NCBI GenBank assembly: GCA_030731855.1
Contig: JANQTG010000176.1
Location: forward strand, 1-39,305
Length of the DNA: 39,305 bases
Origin: Cellulophaga sp.
Lineage (GTDB): Bacteria; Bacteroidota; Bacteroidia; Flavobacteriales; Flavobacteriaceae
Reading direction: 5' to 3'
Below, in pieces: positions 1-10,867 of the stretch; the stretch's first letter is position 1, and every line of letters begins with the position of its first letter. The position numbers and the translations under genes were made by a program. The notes beneath the pieces are model-generated. The model worked only from the letters and a program-made list of their open reading frames with translations, was not told the DNA's origin and did not search any database.

Positions 1-1181
1 ATTAAAACCATAATACCCCAAAGCCATTTTTTATCTTCAAATAGGGGTTTTGTTTCTTCAACTATGACACCATCAATACGTAATTCATTCCCTAAAGTCG
101 CCATTTTTGCTGTTTCTGGAACTACATTAGCCATAGTGCTAATATCATAAACGGGTTCTAAAGCATTTGGGTTGCCGTACGCTAGATAATATGCAGCGGG
201 TTTATCAAATCTTGCCACTAATTCGTGCTTAAAGCCTTTAACTTCCGCGCCAATAATATCTATAGGCGGATTGTCTTGGTTGTTTATGATAATTTTTATT
301 TTTTTAGCTTTCTCACTAAAAAATGTAAATTCATTATGATCTAAAGAGCTTAAAACACTAGTAGCTAAATTTCTATAATTATAATGCCAGCCTTTTTCAG
401 TTTTAACGCTATCTAGTACATAACTTATGGAGGTTGGTCTTAGATAATCAAAATTGTTATTCACCTTAATATGTAGATAGCTTACGGGTAATGCTTTGTC
501 TAAATCTATAGTGATAATAGATTCTTTGGTTTTTTTATCGTGTTCTATTTTTACGCTTTTAGGTTCGTAATTTTCATAATCTGCGGGAACAGAATTATTT
601 TCATAGATTTTTGCATCACTAAAAACAGGATCTTCTGTTGTATTTACGCTTACCTTAAAATATACGAATGAAGCCTCTGGGAATTTTAAGGTGGTAAATC
701 TATAATCTGCACTAGCATTTACGATAGATATTATTCTGTAATCTTGTATAATGGTAGACCAATCTGTTAGATTTTGACTTCCTTCTAGAGTAATTTTATA
801 ATCGAAATTAGCAGTTTCAAAATTTAAAAAAATCTCGTTGATACTTGTCTTACTAGGTAATTTAAAGGTATACAAATACTGATCGTTTGTAAATGTTTGG
901 TTTAATAATTCAAAATCAACAGAATTGATTTTTGATTTACTACTTTTTATATTCAAAACATAAGGCGCTTCAATAGTATCAGTTGCTGTAATTCCATAAA
1001 TACGAATATCGCCTAAAGTATTTTTAGTTTTTTCATAAATAGTATTAGGTAAACTTATTTGATGCCATTGTTCAGTGCTATTTTTAATTTCTCTTTTGTA
1101 GGCATAATCTCCCATTTGAGCACTTAAACAAAGACTTAAAAGTAAAAAAATACAGATTAATTTATTCGTTTTTTGGTTCAT
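1..1181 (-). CDS. DUF3999-family protein, N-terminal part (runs off the window start)
   Basis: Minus-strand reading from ATG at 1181 gives MNQKTNKLICIFLLLSLCLSAQMGDYAYKREIKNSTEQWHQISL (signal peptide). It overlaps the end of the DUF2339 ORF by 20 nt; DUF3999 is a typical partner. Confidence 0.7.
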   Translation of the reverse strand, partial: MNQKTNKLICIFLLLSLCLSAQMGDYAYKREIKNSTEQWHQISLPNTIYEKTKNTLGDIRIYGITATDTIEAPYVLNIKSSKSKINSVDFELLNQTFTNDQYLYTFKLPSKTSINEIFLNFETANFDYKITLEGSQNLTDWSTIIQDYRIISIVNASADYRFTTLKFPEASFVYFKVSVNTTEDPVFSDAKIYENNSVPADYENYEPKSVKIEHDKKTKESIITIDLDKALPVSYLHIKVNNNFDYLRPTSISYVLDSVKTEKGWHYNYRNLATSVLSSLDHNEFTFFSEKAKKIKIIINNQDNPPIDIIGAEVKGFKHELVARFDKPAAYYLAYGNPNALEPVYDISTMANVVPETAKMATLGNELRIDGVIVEETKPLFEDKKWLWGIMVL

Positions 1182-3546
1182 CTTCAATTTGTTTAGTGTA
1201 TTTGTTATAAAGAAAAGAAATGACTAACAGTAATAATCCTAGGGATACAAAAACAATAGTTTTTGAAATAGTATCTAAGTCTGCAATATCATAAAAGAAT
1301 AATTTTATTAAGGTAACTCCAAATAATATGATACCTGTAATTCTTAAATATTTTTTACGTTTCCAGATGCCCATAATCACTAAAAATAAGGAATACGCTC
1401 CCCATAAAATACTTAAATTCATTTTGTAAGAGTTGCTGATTCCTGCGATATCCATCCAGTGTAATAACTCACTACTTAAGAGCCACAGTATGGTAAAATG
1501 CAATCCTATTTCAAAAGGAATTTTAAAATTGAGTTTCGTGAAAGCCTGTTTGCTATACAAGTATGTAGCGTAAACTAATCCTCCTAAGAATACAAACGAA
1601 ATATATCGAATGCTTAAATTATAGTTGTTATTGTAATACTCTGCTAAATACTCAGAAATATAATCGCTTCTTAGTTCGCTTATTACATAAAGACCATAGG
1701 TTAAAAAGGTAAAAATAAGTAGGGTGTTAAAAATGATATTTACAAAGCCTAATATTCTGCTCTTTATTTTTATAATGTTTATTACAGCTAAAATTGTAAA
1801 GAATAGTAGGGTGTAATTTACAAGCCAGACACTATTAAAGTCTTTTAAACTATAGTTGTACTGCGTCTGTGTTTGTCCGTCAACATCAGCAATGCTAAGC
1901 ATAGACTCGTTGAATAACTGCATCCAATAGGTATCAATTTCAAAGAAAATGGCAAAGTAGCAAATGATTAAAAATAATATAGGCACCAATATGGCCATTA
2001 ATTGATGAATGCCATTTTTTACTTGATTTTCAAGACTAAATTTTTTAGCGTGAAGTAGCCAGGTAATACCTCCGAAAGAGATAATCACTATTAATGAACT
2101 TAAAAAATTGATATTTAGAAATACAGGAATCTTTTTTTCGTAAGAGGCATAATAGGTGTCATATCCTATTTCCCAATCTTGAAAAATACTAAAGAATGCT
2201 AAAACGATTAAAATATAAGATAGCTTTTTGTATAAATTGATATTTTTGGTTAGCCCTATCCAAAACAATAAAACGGCCTCTGCAGCCCATAACATTGTCA
2301 CCCAATTGCCATCTAACTGAACAGGGATTGTAATGGTTATAAATGTTAGCACAAGTGTAGCAATAAGATAAAAAAGCTTTTTATCGGCTAGTTTTTGTTT
2401 AAAAATAATAGCTGCAACTACAAAATGAATAATGGCATTTGCAAGCGTAAATAACCCTAAAAGTTCATTGGTATTTTCGTTTTCAGAAAGTAAGTAGAAT
2501 CCAATTCCGTAATAAATAAATGAATTTAAAAATACAATAATTACATCGCTAGCATTAAAACTTTCTTTTTTGATAAACTTATAGCCCATAAAAGCCATAT
2601 AAAAAATAGCAAAAAATAGCGTAGCGAAACTAAAAGCGATATTAAAATGATTTTCTTCAACATAAGAAAATCCTGCCCAAAAAGTATAAATTAACCAGCT
2701 AAAGGCAAAGGCTACATAATACAAAGGTTTCCAATATCTTTTAAAGGCCACAAATAGAATGCCAATATTAATAATGGCCATATAGCTAAATAAGGTAAGC
2801 ACATCGCCAGAACCTGTGCTCAATAAAAAAGGCACTGCGTAGGCACCTACTAAACCTATATGAGCAATGATTTGTTTGTTATAATTTAATGCCGTAACTA
2901 CGGCAAAAATGGTAAACAAAACCATTAATACAAAAGTGGGTACTTGCGGTAAAAGTCCGTATAAGCTATAAGCGGCAAAGGTTATAAAGTATAAAATAGC
3001 TATGGCACCGCTTACCAAAACGGCACTATAATTTAAATATTTAGTTTTTAATTTAATTCCAAAAACTAATAAAGTTAAGCCAACAAGGTAGCCTAATACA
3101 ATTCTGGTTAAAGGGCTAATTAAATTATTCTCAATACTATATTTAGCACCGATAACAACCCCAATAATGGTAATTAAAATTCCGATTTTATTAATTAAAT
3201 TTTCTCCAATAAATTTTTCTAAACTCGATTTTTGAAGTCGTTTTTTGTTTTTTTCTTGAACGCGTTGCGCAATTTTTTCAATTTCAGGAGCTTCAATTTT
3301 TTCAATAGGTTTTGTGGTTTCAATTTTTATATCGGGTTGAACATCAAGAACAGTTTCTACTACTTTTTTTGGAATAACGCTTTCAATAACTTCTATGGGT
3401 TTTTCTGGTAGACGTATTTCTCCTTTTTTTAGTAGTTCTATTTCTTTGTAAACTGCCATTAACTCTTTCGCAAAACCTTCTTGTTTTGATAAAAGAACCT
3501 CTAGTTTTTCTTCTAATTGTTTTATATATTCTTCGCGGGTATTCAT
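1162..3546 (-). CDS. DUF2339 domain multi-pass membrane protein
   Basis: 794 aa; N-terminal coiled coil, then many hydrophobic helices; IGENLINKIGILITIIGVVIGAKYSIENNLISP is typical of DUF2339. Confidence 0.85.
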   Translation of the reverse strand: MNTREEYIKQLEEKLEVLLSKQEGFAKELMAVYKEIELLKKGEIRLPEKPIEVIESVIPKKVVETVLDVQPDIKIETTKPIEKIEAPEIEKIAQRVQEKNKKRLQKSSLEKFIGENLINKIGILITIIGVVIGAKYSIENNLISPLTRIVLGYLVGLTLLVFGIKLKTKYLNYSAVLVSGAIAILYFITFAAYSLYGLLPQVPTFVLMVLFTIFAVVTALNYNKQIIAHIGLVGAYAVPFLLSTGSGDVLTLFSYMAIINIGILFVAFKRYWKPLYYVAFAFSWLIYTFWAGFSYVEENHFNIAFSFATLFFAIFYMAFMGYKFIKKESFNASDVIIVFLNSFIYYGIGFYLLSENENTNELLGLFTLANAIIHFVVAAIIFKQKLADKKLFYLIATLVLTFITITIPVQLDGNWVTMLWAAEAVLLFWIGLTKNINLYKKLSYILIVLAFFSIFQDWEIGYDTYYASYEKKIPVFLNINFLSSLIVIISFGGITWLLHAKKFSLENQVKNGIHQLMAILVPILFLIICYFAIFFEIDTYWMQLFNESMLSIADVDGQTQTQYNYSLKDFNSVWLVNYTLLFFTILAVINIIKIKSRILGFVNIIFNTLLIFTFLTYGLYVISELRSDYISEYLAEYYNNNYNLSIRYISFVFLGGLVYATYLYSKQAFTKLNFKIPFEIGLHFTILWLLSSELLHWMDIAGISNSYKMNLSILWGAYSLFLVIMGIWKRKKYLRITGIILFGVTLIKLFFYDIADLDTISKTIVFVSLGLLLLVISFLYNKYTKQIEDEPKNE

Positions 3547-3573
3547 GGGCTGGTGGTTATTATACTATAACTT

Positions 3574-4731
3574 TTATTTTACCTCTTTATTTTTACGTAC
3601 TAGTTCTTGTTGGTATAAATTTCTACCTAAGGCTGCTAAAAACGGAATTCCAACAGCATCATACTCGTAATTATTGTCATTAAAAATTTGGTTTTTATTT
3701 ACTAAAATAGTAGCAGTTACTAAAAAATCTATGTCGTTTTCAGTGTCTTTTATATAAGCACAATCGGTTAATGTGCCGTAAGCATAGCCAACTTTATTGT
3801 AAATTTCTATGGAGTCAGCAATGGGCTTTTGGTTATCGCCATACATGAAAAATTTTACATAACTGTCGTAATATTCTTCGGTATTGTACCCCAATTCTTT
3901 GGGTAGGGTATGCATGGCTTTTAAAAGAACCTGGCGCTGCTCTTCTGTAATAGAAAATTGTTGCTCTTTTGAAAATTTTTCAGGAAAAATAATGCGTTTT
4001 AAAACATCATGCTGCGCATCAATAGCATAGTAGTTTTTAAGACTAAAATCAAAGGGTTCCTGTATAAGTTCATCATCTTCATAATACCCCATACCTTTTT
4101 GCAAACCTTCTAAATTTAAAGGTTTTATGGGCTTGCTTATAATTTTTTGGGTAATCTTAGTTGTGCTATCGTTGGTGTAATATACAATAGCTTTTGTGGT
4201 TATATCGTCAGAATTTGGTGTAGATACTCTATGCGAAATACGCACGTTTTTAATATTTTTTTTGCTTAGTTTTTCATTAATTTCATCTTGTCCTAAAAAC
4301 TCGAACAATCGGTTATAAGCTTCGTTATCACTAACCGCAAAAAGTTTTGAAATTTCTTTAGCAACAGTGGTTTCTAGTGTATCGCCTTCAATATAAAAAC
4401 GAGTATTTATATCAAAACCTGGCATAGAATTTAATTTTTCTAAAGCCAAAACAGCCACAGGAAACTTAACAGAACTTGCAGGGTAGAAATACTGAGCTGG
4501 GTTTGTCTGAAAATCATACTCATTAAAAAATACACTATCATTTACCCGATTAATTTGAGTGTATCTAATTTGAACTTCGTAGTTTTTTAAACTGTCTAAA
4601 ATTTTTTTAATACTAGGATCTTTGCTGTCTAAAGCGTACAATAAAGGATTTTCAATTGGTTTTGCCTCTTCTTTACAAGCAAATAGTATAAAGCCAGCAA
4701 AAACAAATATCATGTATTTTTTTAGGGTCAT
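3574..4731 (-). CDS. Serine hydrolase, class A beta-lactamase-like lipoprotein
   Basis: Lipobox-like FILFAC; SxxK (SSVK), SDN (VSDNEAYNRLF) and a KVG triad (NKVGYAYG). Confidence 0.8.
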   Translation of the reverse strand: MTLKKYMIFVFAGFILFACKEEAKPIENPLLYALDSKDPSIKKILDSLKNYEVQIRYTQINRVNDSVFFNEYDFQTNPAQYFYPASSVKFPVAVLALEKLNSMPGFDINTRFYIEGDTLETTVAKEISKLFAVSDNEAYNRLFEFLGQDEINEKLSKKNIKNVRISHRVSTPNSDDITTKAIVYYTNDSTTKITQKIISKPIKPLNLEGLQKGMGYYEDDELIQEPFDFSLKNYYAIDAQHDVLKRIIFPEKFSKEQQFSITEEQRQVLLKAMHTLPKELGYNTEEYYDSYVKFFMYGDNQKPIADSIEIYNKVGYAYGTLTDCAYIKDTENDIDFLVTATILVNKNQIFNDNNYEYDAVGIPFLAALGRNLYQQELVRKNKEVK

Positions 4732-4742
4732 AACAACTAATT

Positions 4743-4985
4743 TTAGACTTCATAAATTTCTCCTCGATGGGGTTTTAAAGCGTCTCTAACGGAGATCATT
4801 TCAGACTCTTGCACTACTAAAAAGGCAATACTGTGCATGTCATTATTAGTTTTGAAACCAGTTATGTTATGCAGCAATTTTTCAGAAAGTATATATTCTT
4901 TAAGATGAATTTCATGGTGCTCCGCAGTTTTTGCAGCTGCTGGCCCTCTGAAATCCCAAATAAGCTTTATTAATTTTGTGTTCAT
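4743..4985 (-). CDS. Conserved-type hypothetical protein (80 aa)
   Basis: Complete ORF 12 nt upstream of the serine hydrolase and in the same orientation; normal codon usage. Confidence 0.65.
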   Translation of the reverse strand: MNTKLIKLIWDFRGPAAAKTAEHHEIHLKEYILSEKLLHNITGFKTNNDMHSIAFLVVQESEMISVRDALKPHRGEIYEV

Positions 4986-5086
4986 AAGGTAAAATTAGGA
5001 GTTAGTTTGTGTAAAGGCATCACTATAAACCGTGAATTTGATAATAAAAGGTTAAAAATAGTTGATTTTTATCAGAAATTAGGAAC

Positions 5087-5116
5087 TTGCACAGCATTGC
5101 TTATTTCTTATTTTTG
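5087..5116 (+). promoter_or_regulatory. Bacteroidetes-type promoter TTG-N19-TATTTTTG upstream of the PPIase lipoprotein
   Basis: TTG at 5087-5089 and TATTTTTG at 5109-5116 match the -33/-7 consensus. Confidence 0.5.
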
Positions 5117-5120
5117 CATC

Positions 5121-6011
5121 ATGAATTTATATCATTTTTTAAAGAGAAAATCGGCTAGTTTTCTAGTGCTTACCTTTGTTTTATCACTGTTAGTATCTTG
5201 CGATATGCTTTTTAAAAAAGAACTAACGAAGCAACCCTTAGCACGTGTTGGTAATACTTACCTGTATAAAGAAGATATTAGTGAATTACTTAAGAATAAT
5301 ATTTCTAAAGAAGACAGCGCATCTTTTGTGACAAACTATATAAATACATGGGCTACTAAGCAATTGTTGTTATCTAAATCTAAAATAAATTTACCCGAAG
5401 AAAAGCTAAATGAATTTAACGCCTTAATAGCTAATTATAAAACAGATTTATATACCAGGGCCTATAAAGAGGCTTTAGTTAGTAAAGTAGAAGATACTGT
5501 AATTTCTGACGCTGAACTCAGCGCTTTCTACGAAATTGAAAAAGAAAATTTTAAGCTAAATGAAAAATTAGTACAGCTTAGGTTTATTGAATTGCCTATT
5601 GGTTTTTTAAATAAAGAAGATATTGCACTTCGATTAAATCGCTTCAATGAAAATGACGTTGAATTTTTAGACTCAATAAGTATTCAATTTAAAAAAATAA
5701 ATTACAACGATTCTATTTGGGTTAAAGCTTCAAGAGTAATACATGAAATTTCGCCTTTAACCTTTGAAAATGAGGACAGATACTTAAAAAAATCACAATT
5801 TTTTGAATTACAGGATTCATTAGGGGTATATTTGGCGAAGGTTTCAAATGTTTTAAATCCAAATGATATTTCCCCACTTTCTTTTATTAAACCCACTATT
5901 AAACAAGTAGTATTAAATAGAAGGCGCTTGGCGTTAATTAGAAAGTTAGAAACAGAAATTATAGATGATGCAATTAAAGACAAAGAATTTCAAGTGTATG
6001 GACAAGATTAA
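5121..6011 (+). CDS. Peptidyl-prolyl cis-trans isomerase-like (SurA/PpiC-related) lipoprotein
   Basis: The ORF opens at 5007, but ATG at 5121 gives MNLYHFLKRKSASFLVLTFVLSLLVSCDM, a lipoprotein signal. SurA-N-like body; next to a parvulin gene. Confidence 0.7.
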   Translation: MNLYHFLKRKSASFLVLTFVLSLLVSCDMLFKKELTKQPLARVGNTYLYKEDISELLKNNISKEDSASFVTNYINTWATKQLLLSKSKINLPEEKLNEFNALIANYKTDLYTRAYKEALVSKVEDTVISDAELSAFYEIEKENFKLNEKLVQLRFIELPIGFLNKEDIALRLNRFNENDVEFLDSISIQFKKINYNDSIWVKASRVIHEISPLTFENEDRYLKKSQFFELQDSLGVYLAKVSNVLNPNDISPLSFIKPTIKQVVLNRRRLALIRKLETEIIDDAIKDKEFQVYGQD

Positions 6012-7437
6012 ATATACAATTACCTCTTTATTAATTTTAGGTTTTTTTGCCGTTGTTACTGCGCAAGAAGAACAAGTAGCTGAAGCACAAGAGACCATAG
6101 GAACTGCTGACGTAAGTATGGTAAAAGACACTATTGTTAACTTTAAACGTATTAAAATTGATGGTGTTGCTGCTGTGGTTGGTGATTATCTAATTTTAGA
6201 ATCTGATATAGATAAAACTTTAATTGATTTAAGAAATCAAGGGGTATCAGAAGATGAGATTTCTCGTTGTGGTCTATTAGGTAAGTTAATGGAAGATAGA
6301 CTTTATGCCCACCAAGCAGTTCAAGATAGTATTTTGGTAGCAGATGATGAGGTAAACGCAAATAGTGAAGCGCAAATTCAGCAACTGGTAAGTAAAGTGG
6401 GTTCAATAGAAAAAGTACTGGCTTTCTATAAAAAAACAGATGAAGACAGTTTCAGAGAAGAACTCTATAAAATTAATAAATTACGTATGCTCTCTGAACG
6501 TATGCAGCGTAATATTGTTGAAGAGGTTGAAGTTACTCCTGAAGAAGTACGTCAGTTTTTTAACGATATCCCAAAGGATCAGCGACCAGTAATTGGTACA
6601 GAGCTAGAAATTGCGCAAATAACAAAAATGCCAGAACCTTCAGAAGAAGAGGTGCAAAAAGTAATAGACCGATTGAATAAAATTAGAGAAGATGTTTTAG
6701 AAAACGGATCGAGTTTTGCCATTAAAGCTATTTTATATACCGAAGATCCCGGCTCTAAGCCTAATGGTGGACTTTATCAAGGAGTAACTAAACAATCTGG
6801 TTATGCCAAAGAATTTAAAGATGCTGCTTTTACGTTAAGAGAAGGTGAAGTTTCAGAACCTTTTAAAACCCAATTTGGGTACCATATTTTAACCGTTGAT
6901 AAAATATTAGGGCAGCAACGAGATGTGCGTCATATACTTATGATTCCGAAAACTTCCGATGCTGCCTTAAGAAAGGCAAAACAAGAAATAGATTCTATTC
7001 GACAACAAATTATCGACGGAAAGTACACATTTGCTCAAGCTGCTTTAAATTTTTCAGATCAAAAAGAAACTAAATTTGATGGCGGTCAATTAAGAAACCC
7101 TATAGATTTTGGTTCTAAATTTGAATTAGCGAACATGCCAGATCCACAGTTGTACAATCAAATTCGTAATTTAAAAGATAACGAAATATCACAACCTATT
7201 TTAGAAGAAGATCCAAGAGAAGGTACTAGTTATAAAATTTTGCAAATCACAAATCGTTTTGATGAACATGCGGCAGAATTTGCTAAAGATTATTTAAAAA
7301 TTCAAGAATTAGCTTTAAATCAAAAAAGGGCTGAAGCTATCGGCAAATGGATGAAAGATCATATTGATGAAACGTATATAAGCATTAGTGAAACTGGAAA
7401 AGATTGTTCCTTTGAAAATAATTGGTTAAAAAAGTAA
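5998..7437 (+). CDS. SurA-like periplasmic peptidylprolyl isomerase (parvulin domains)
   Basis: ATG at 5998 gives a signal peptide (MDKIKYTITSLLILGFFAVVTAQ). Parvulin motifs: GGLYQGVTKQSGYAKEFKDAAFTLREGEVSEPFKTQFGYHIL. Confidence 0.9.
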   Translation: MDKIKYTITSLLILGFFAVVTAQEEQVAEAQETIGTADVSMVKDTIVNFKRIKIDGVAAVVGDYLILESDIDKTLIDLRNQGVSEDEISRCGLLGKLMEDRLYAHQAVQDSILVADDEVNANSEAQIQQLVSKVGSIEKVLAFYKKTDEDSFREELYKINKLRMLSERMQRNIVEEVEVTPEEVRQFFNDIPKDQRPVIGTELEIAQITKMPEPSEEEVQKVIDRLNKIREDVLENGSSFAIKAILYTEDPGSKPNGGLYQGVTKQSGYAKEFKDAAFTLREGEVSEPFKTQFGYHILTVDKILGQQRDVRHILMIPKTSDAALRKAKQEIDSIRQQIIDGKYTFAQAALNFSDQKETKFDGGQLRNPIDFGSKFELANMPDPQLYNQIRNLKDNEISQPILEEDPREGTSYKILQITNRFDEHAAEFAKDYLKIQELALNQKRAEAIGKWMKDHIDETYISISETGKDCSFENNWLKK

Positions 7438-7441
7438 GTTG

Positions 7442-8395
7442 ATGTCAGACGTTACCGCTATTGAGAATCTTGTAGAAAAACATAAGAGTCTAAAAAAAGA
7501 AATTGCTAAAATAATTATTGGTCAAGACGATGTTGTTGATCAAATTTTACTTTCTATTTATGCAGGTGGCCATTCATTGCTTATAGGCGTGCCAGGTTTG
7601 GCAAAAACTTTAATGGTAAACACGATTGCCAAAACTTTAGGTTTAGATTTTAAGCGCATTCAGTTCACACCCGATTTAATGCCAAGTGATATTTTAGGTA
7701 GTGAAATACTAGATCAAAATAGAAATTTTAAATTTATTAAAGGACCTGTTTTTTCTAATATTATTTTAGCTGATGAAATAAATAGAACTCCTCCAAAAAC
7801 ACAAGCAGCTTTATTAGAAGCAATGCAAGAACGTACTGTGACTATAGCAGGAACTAATTACCCTTTGGCGGCACCTTATTTTGTTTTAGCAACACAAAAC
7901 CCAATTGAACAAGAAGGAACGTACCCGTTGCCAGAAGCGCAGTTAGATCGTTTTATGTTCGCCATAGAACTAAAATACCCATCGGTAGAAGAAGAAGTTG
8001 CTATCGTAAAAGCAACAACTTCTGATAACACTCCTACTATAAATGCCTTATTTAATGCAGAAGAAATAGTAGCCATTCAGCAATTAATTCGCAGAATACC
8101 AGTACCAGATAATGTCGTAAACTACGCCGTTAAATTAGTGAATAGTACACGCCCTAATACCACTACGGCCTCCGATTATGTAAAGCAATATATTGATTGG
8201 GGTGCGGGACCTAGAGCTTCACAAAACCTAATTTTAGGGGCCAAAGCAAATGCGGCGATAAACGGAAAATTTTCACCAGATATTGAAGATGTAAAAGTTG
8301 TTGCCAAAGGAATTTTACGTCATAGAATCATCAAAAACTACAAAGCAGAAGCAGAAGGTATTTCTGAAGACAACATAATTGGCCATTTATTATAA
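7442..8395 (+). CDS. MoxR-family AAA+ ATPase
   Basis: GVPGLAKT Walker A, ILADEINRTPPKTQAALLEAMQE Walker B, PLPEAQLDRFMF. Confidence 0.93.
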   Translation: MSDVTAIENLVEKHKSLKKEIAKIIIGQDDVVDQILLSIYAGGHSLLIGVPGLAKTLMVNTIAKTLGLDFKRIQFTPDLMPSDILGSEILDQNRNFKFIKGPVFSNIILADEINRTPPKTQAALLEAMQERTVTIAGTNYPLAAPYFVLATQNPIEQEGTYPLPEAQLDRFMFAIELKYPSVEEEVAIVKATTSDNTPTINALFNAEEIVAIQQLIRRIPVPDNVVNYAVKLVNSTRPNTTTASDYVKQYIDWGAGPRASQNLILGAKANAAINGKFSPDIEDVKVVAKGILRHRIIKNYKAEAEGISEDNIIGHLL

Positions 8396-8589
8396 TTTTC
8401 TATCTTTATTTCCATCGTTTTCGCAAAGAATATCGCTACAAAAGGCTTAAAAAAATACTAGATTCGTTTTTTCTTGCTTTTTTTTCAAAAAATCGTCAAA
8501 ATCATCTCAATGAATGCATAATTTTTTTTATTTACCCTTTAGATTTTAGTAATTTTACAGGATTGCATTAATTTAAAAATATATAAGAA

Positions 8590-10860
8590 ATGGCATTTGA
8601 TATAGATATGATAAAAGAGGTGTACGCCAATATGCCCAGTCGTGTTGACAAAGCACGTGAGCTGGTTGGAAAACCCTTAACACTTTCTGAGAAAATTTTG
8701 TATTCTCACCTTTGGGATGGTGCGCCATCTACCGTTTTTAAACGAGGTAAAGATTATGTCGATTTTGCTCCAGATCGTGTTGCATGTCAAGATGCTACTG
8801 CTCAAATGGCATTGCTACAATTTATGCAGGCAGGTAAACCAAAAGTTGCTGTACCAACAACGGTTCACTGTGATCACCTTATTCAAGCAAAAAGTGGAGC
8901 TGAGGCAGATTTAAAACATGCCAACAGTACCAGTAGCGAAGTTTTTGACTTTTTAGAATCGGTATCTAATAAATATGGCATCGGTTTTTGGAAACCAGGT
9001 GCAGGTATTATTCACCAAGTGGTTCTAGAAAATTATGCTTTTCCAGGTGGAATGATGATTGGGACAGATTCTCACACTGTAAACGCAGGCGGTCTAGGAA
9101 TGGTAGCTATCGGTGTTGGTGGTGCAGATGCTGTTGATGTAATGGCAGGCATGGCTTGGGAACTTAAATTTCCTAAATTAATAGGCGTTAGATTAACTGG
9201 AAAACTTTCTGGTTGGACGGCACCTAAAGATGTAATTTTAAAAGTAGCTGAAATTTTAACCGTAAAAGGTGGAACAGGTGCAATTGTAGAATATTTTGGC
9301 CCAGGAGCTTTATCTATGTCTTGCACAGGTAAAGGTACTATTTGTAACATGGGTGCTGAAATTGGTGCAACAACATCAACTTTCGGTTATGATGATTCTA
9401 TGGAGCGCTATTTACGTGCTACTGATAGATCAGATGTTGCAGATGAAGCAAACAAAGTGAAAGAATATTTAACGGCTGATGCCGATGTATATGCAAATCC
9501 AGAAAACTATTTCGATCAGGTTATCGATATTAATTTATCAGAATTAGGGCCTTTATTAAACGGACCTTTTACGCCAGATTTGTCTACTACTGTAGGGCTA
9601 GAAATGTCTAAAAAAGCTAAAGCTAATGATTGGCCTATTCAAGTAGAATGGGGTTTAATAGGTTCATGTACCAACTCTTCTTACGAAGATTTGTCAAGAG
9701 CTTCTTCTATAGCGCAACAAGCTTTAGATAAAGGCTTAAAAATGAAAGCAGAATTAGGGATCAATCCTGGTTCTGAACAAGTACGTTATACTGCGGAGCG
9801 TGATGGTATTTTAGGTATTTTCGAAGCACTAGATGCTAAAATATTTACCAATGCTTGTGGACCATGTATTGGGCAATGGGCGAGGTATAGCGATCCTAAA
9901 AATGCACCTAAAAATAGCATTGTACATTCATTTAATAGAAACTTTGCAAAACGTGCTGATGGAAACCCTAACACACACGCCTTTGTCGCCTCACCAGAAA
10001 TAACAGCAGCTATTGCTATTGCGGGTCGTTTAGATTTTAACCCTTTAACGGATACATTGATAAACGAAAATGGTGAAGAGGTAAGGTTTGATGAACCAAC
10101 AGGATGGGAATTACCTCCAAAAGGTTTTGAAGTTAAAGATAATGGATATTTAGAGCCAGTTGCTGACGGTAGCGGTGTTAAAGTTTCTGTGGACCCTACT
10201 TCTGAACGTTTACAGTTGTTAGAACCATTTACTCCAATAGGAAACACTATTACAGGTGCTAAATTATTAATAAAGGCATTAGGTAAATGTACTACAGATC
10301 ATATTTCTATGGCTGGCCCATGGTTGCGTTTTAGAGGACATTTAGATAATATTGCGAATAATACTTTAATTGGTGCTGTAAACGCATTCGGACAAAAAAC
10401 AAACTTTGTTAAAAATCAATTAACAGGTGAGTTTGGAGGCGTTCCAGATACAGCTCGTGCCTATAAAGCAGCAGGTATTAAGTCTATCGTCATTGGCGAT
10501 CATAACTACGGTGAAGGTTCGTCAAGAGAACATGCTGCTATGCAACCAAGATTTCTTGGCGTAGCTGCAGTATTGGTAAAATCTTTTGCTCGTATTCATG
10601 AAACGAATTTAAAAAAGCAAGGTATGTTAGGCTTAACTTTTGCTAATGAAAACGATTATGATCTAATTCAAGAAGATGATACTTTCAACTTTTTAGATTT
10701 AGCAGATTTTGCTCCAGACAAACCACTAACTATTGAGTTGGTGCATGCTGATGGTAGTAAAGATGTTATAAAGGCCAATCATACCTATAATGATTCTCAA
10801 ATTGCTTGGTATAGAGAAGGCTCTGCGTTGAATGTTATTAAATTAGAAAACGCAAAATAA
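8590..10860 (+). CDS. Aconitate hydratase
   Basis: 756 aa; [68 protein letters not shown]. Confidence 0.97.
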   Translation: MAFDIDMIKEVYANMPSRVDKARELVGKPLTLSEKILYSHLWDGAPSTVFKRGKDYVDFAPDRVACQDATAQMALLQFMQAGKPKVAVPTTVHCDHLIQAKSGAEADLKHANSTSSEVFDFLESVSNKYGIGFWKPGAGIIHQVVLENYAFPGGMMIGTDSHTVNAGGLGMVAIGVGGADAVDVMAGMAWELKFPKLIGVRLTGKLSGWTAPKDVILKVAEILTVKGGTGAIVEYFGPGALSMSCTGKGTICNMGAEIGATTSTFGYDDSMERYLRATDRSDVADEANKVKEYLTADADVYANPENYFDQVIDINLSELGPLLNGPFTPDLSTTVGLEMSKKAKANDWPIQVEWGLIGSCTNSSYEDLSRASSIAQQALDKGLKMKAELGINPGSEQVRYTAERDGILGIFEALDAKIFTNACGPCIGQWARYSDPKNAPKNSIVHSFNRNFAKRADGNPNTHAFVASPEITAAIAIAGRLDFNPLTDTLINENGEEVRFDEPTGWELPPKGFEVKDNGYLEPVADGSGVKVSVDPTSERLQLLEPFTPIGNTITGAKLLIKALGKCTTDHISMAGPWLRFRGHLDNIANNTLIGAVNAFGQKTNFVKNQLTGEFGGVPDTARAYKAAGIKSIVIGDHNYGEGSSREHAAMQPRFLGVAAVLVKSFARIHETNLKKQGMLGLTFANENDYDLIQEDDTFNFLDLADFAPDKPLTIELVHADGSKDVIKANHTYNDSQIAWYREGSALNVIKLENAK

Positions 10861-10867
10861 GCTTAAC

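Noticed and set aside
3486-3683. 65-aa hydrophobic + strand ORF at the DUF2339/serine hydrolase junction
   Set aside because: Overlaps both annotated genes' ends in antisense; no promoter or RBS support.
4743-4985. 80-aa ORF as a toxin or antitoxin
   Set aside because: No paired small ORF with TA features; it neighbours a serine hydrolase, so I left it as hypothetical.
9072-10247. Antisense ORFs inside aconitase (9072-9350, 9786-10247)
   Set aside because: They lie wholly opposite a strongly conserved enzyme; no recognisable domain; typical shadow ORFs.
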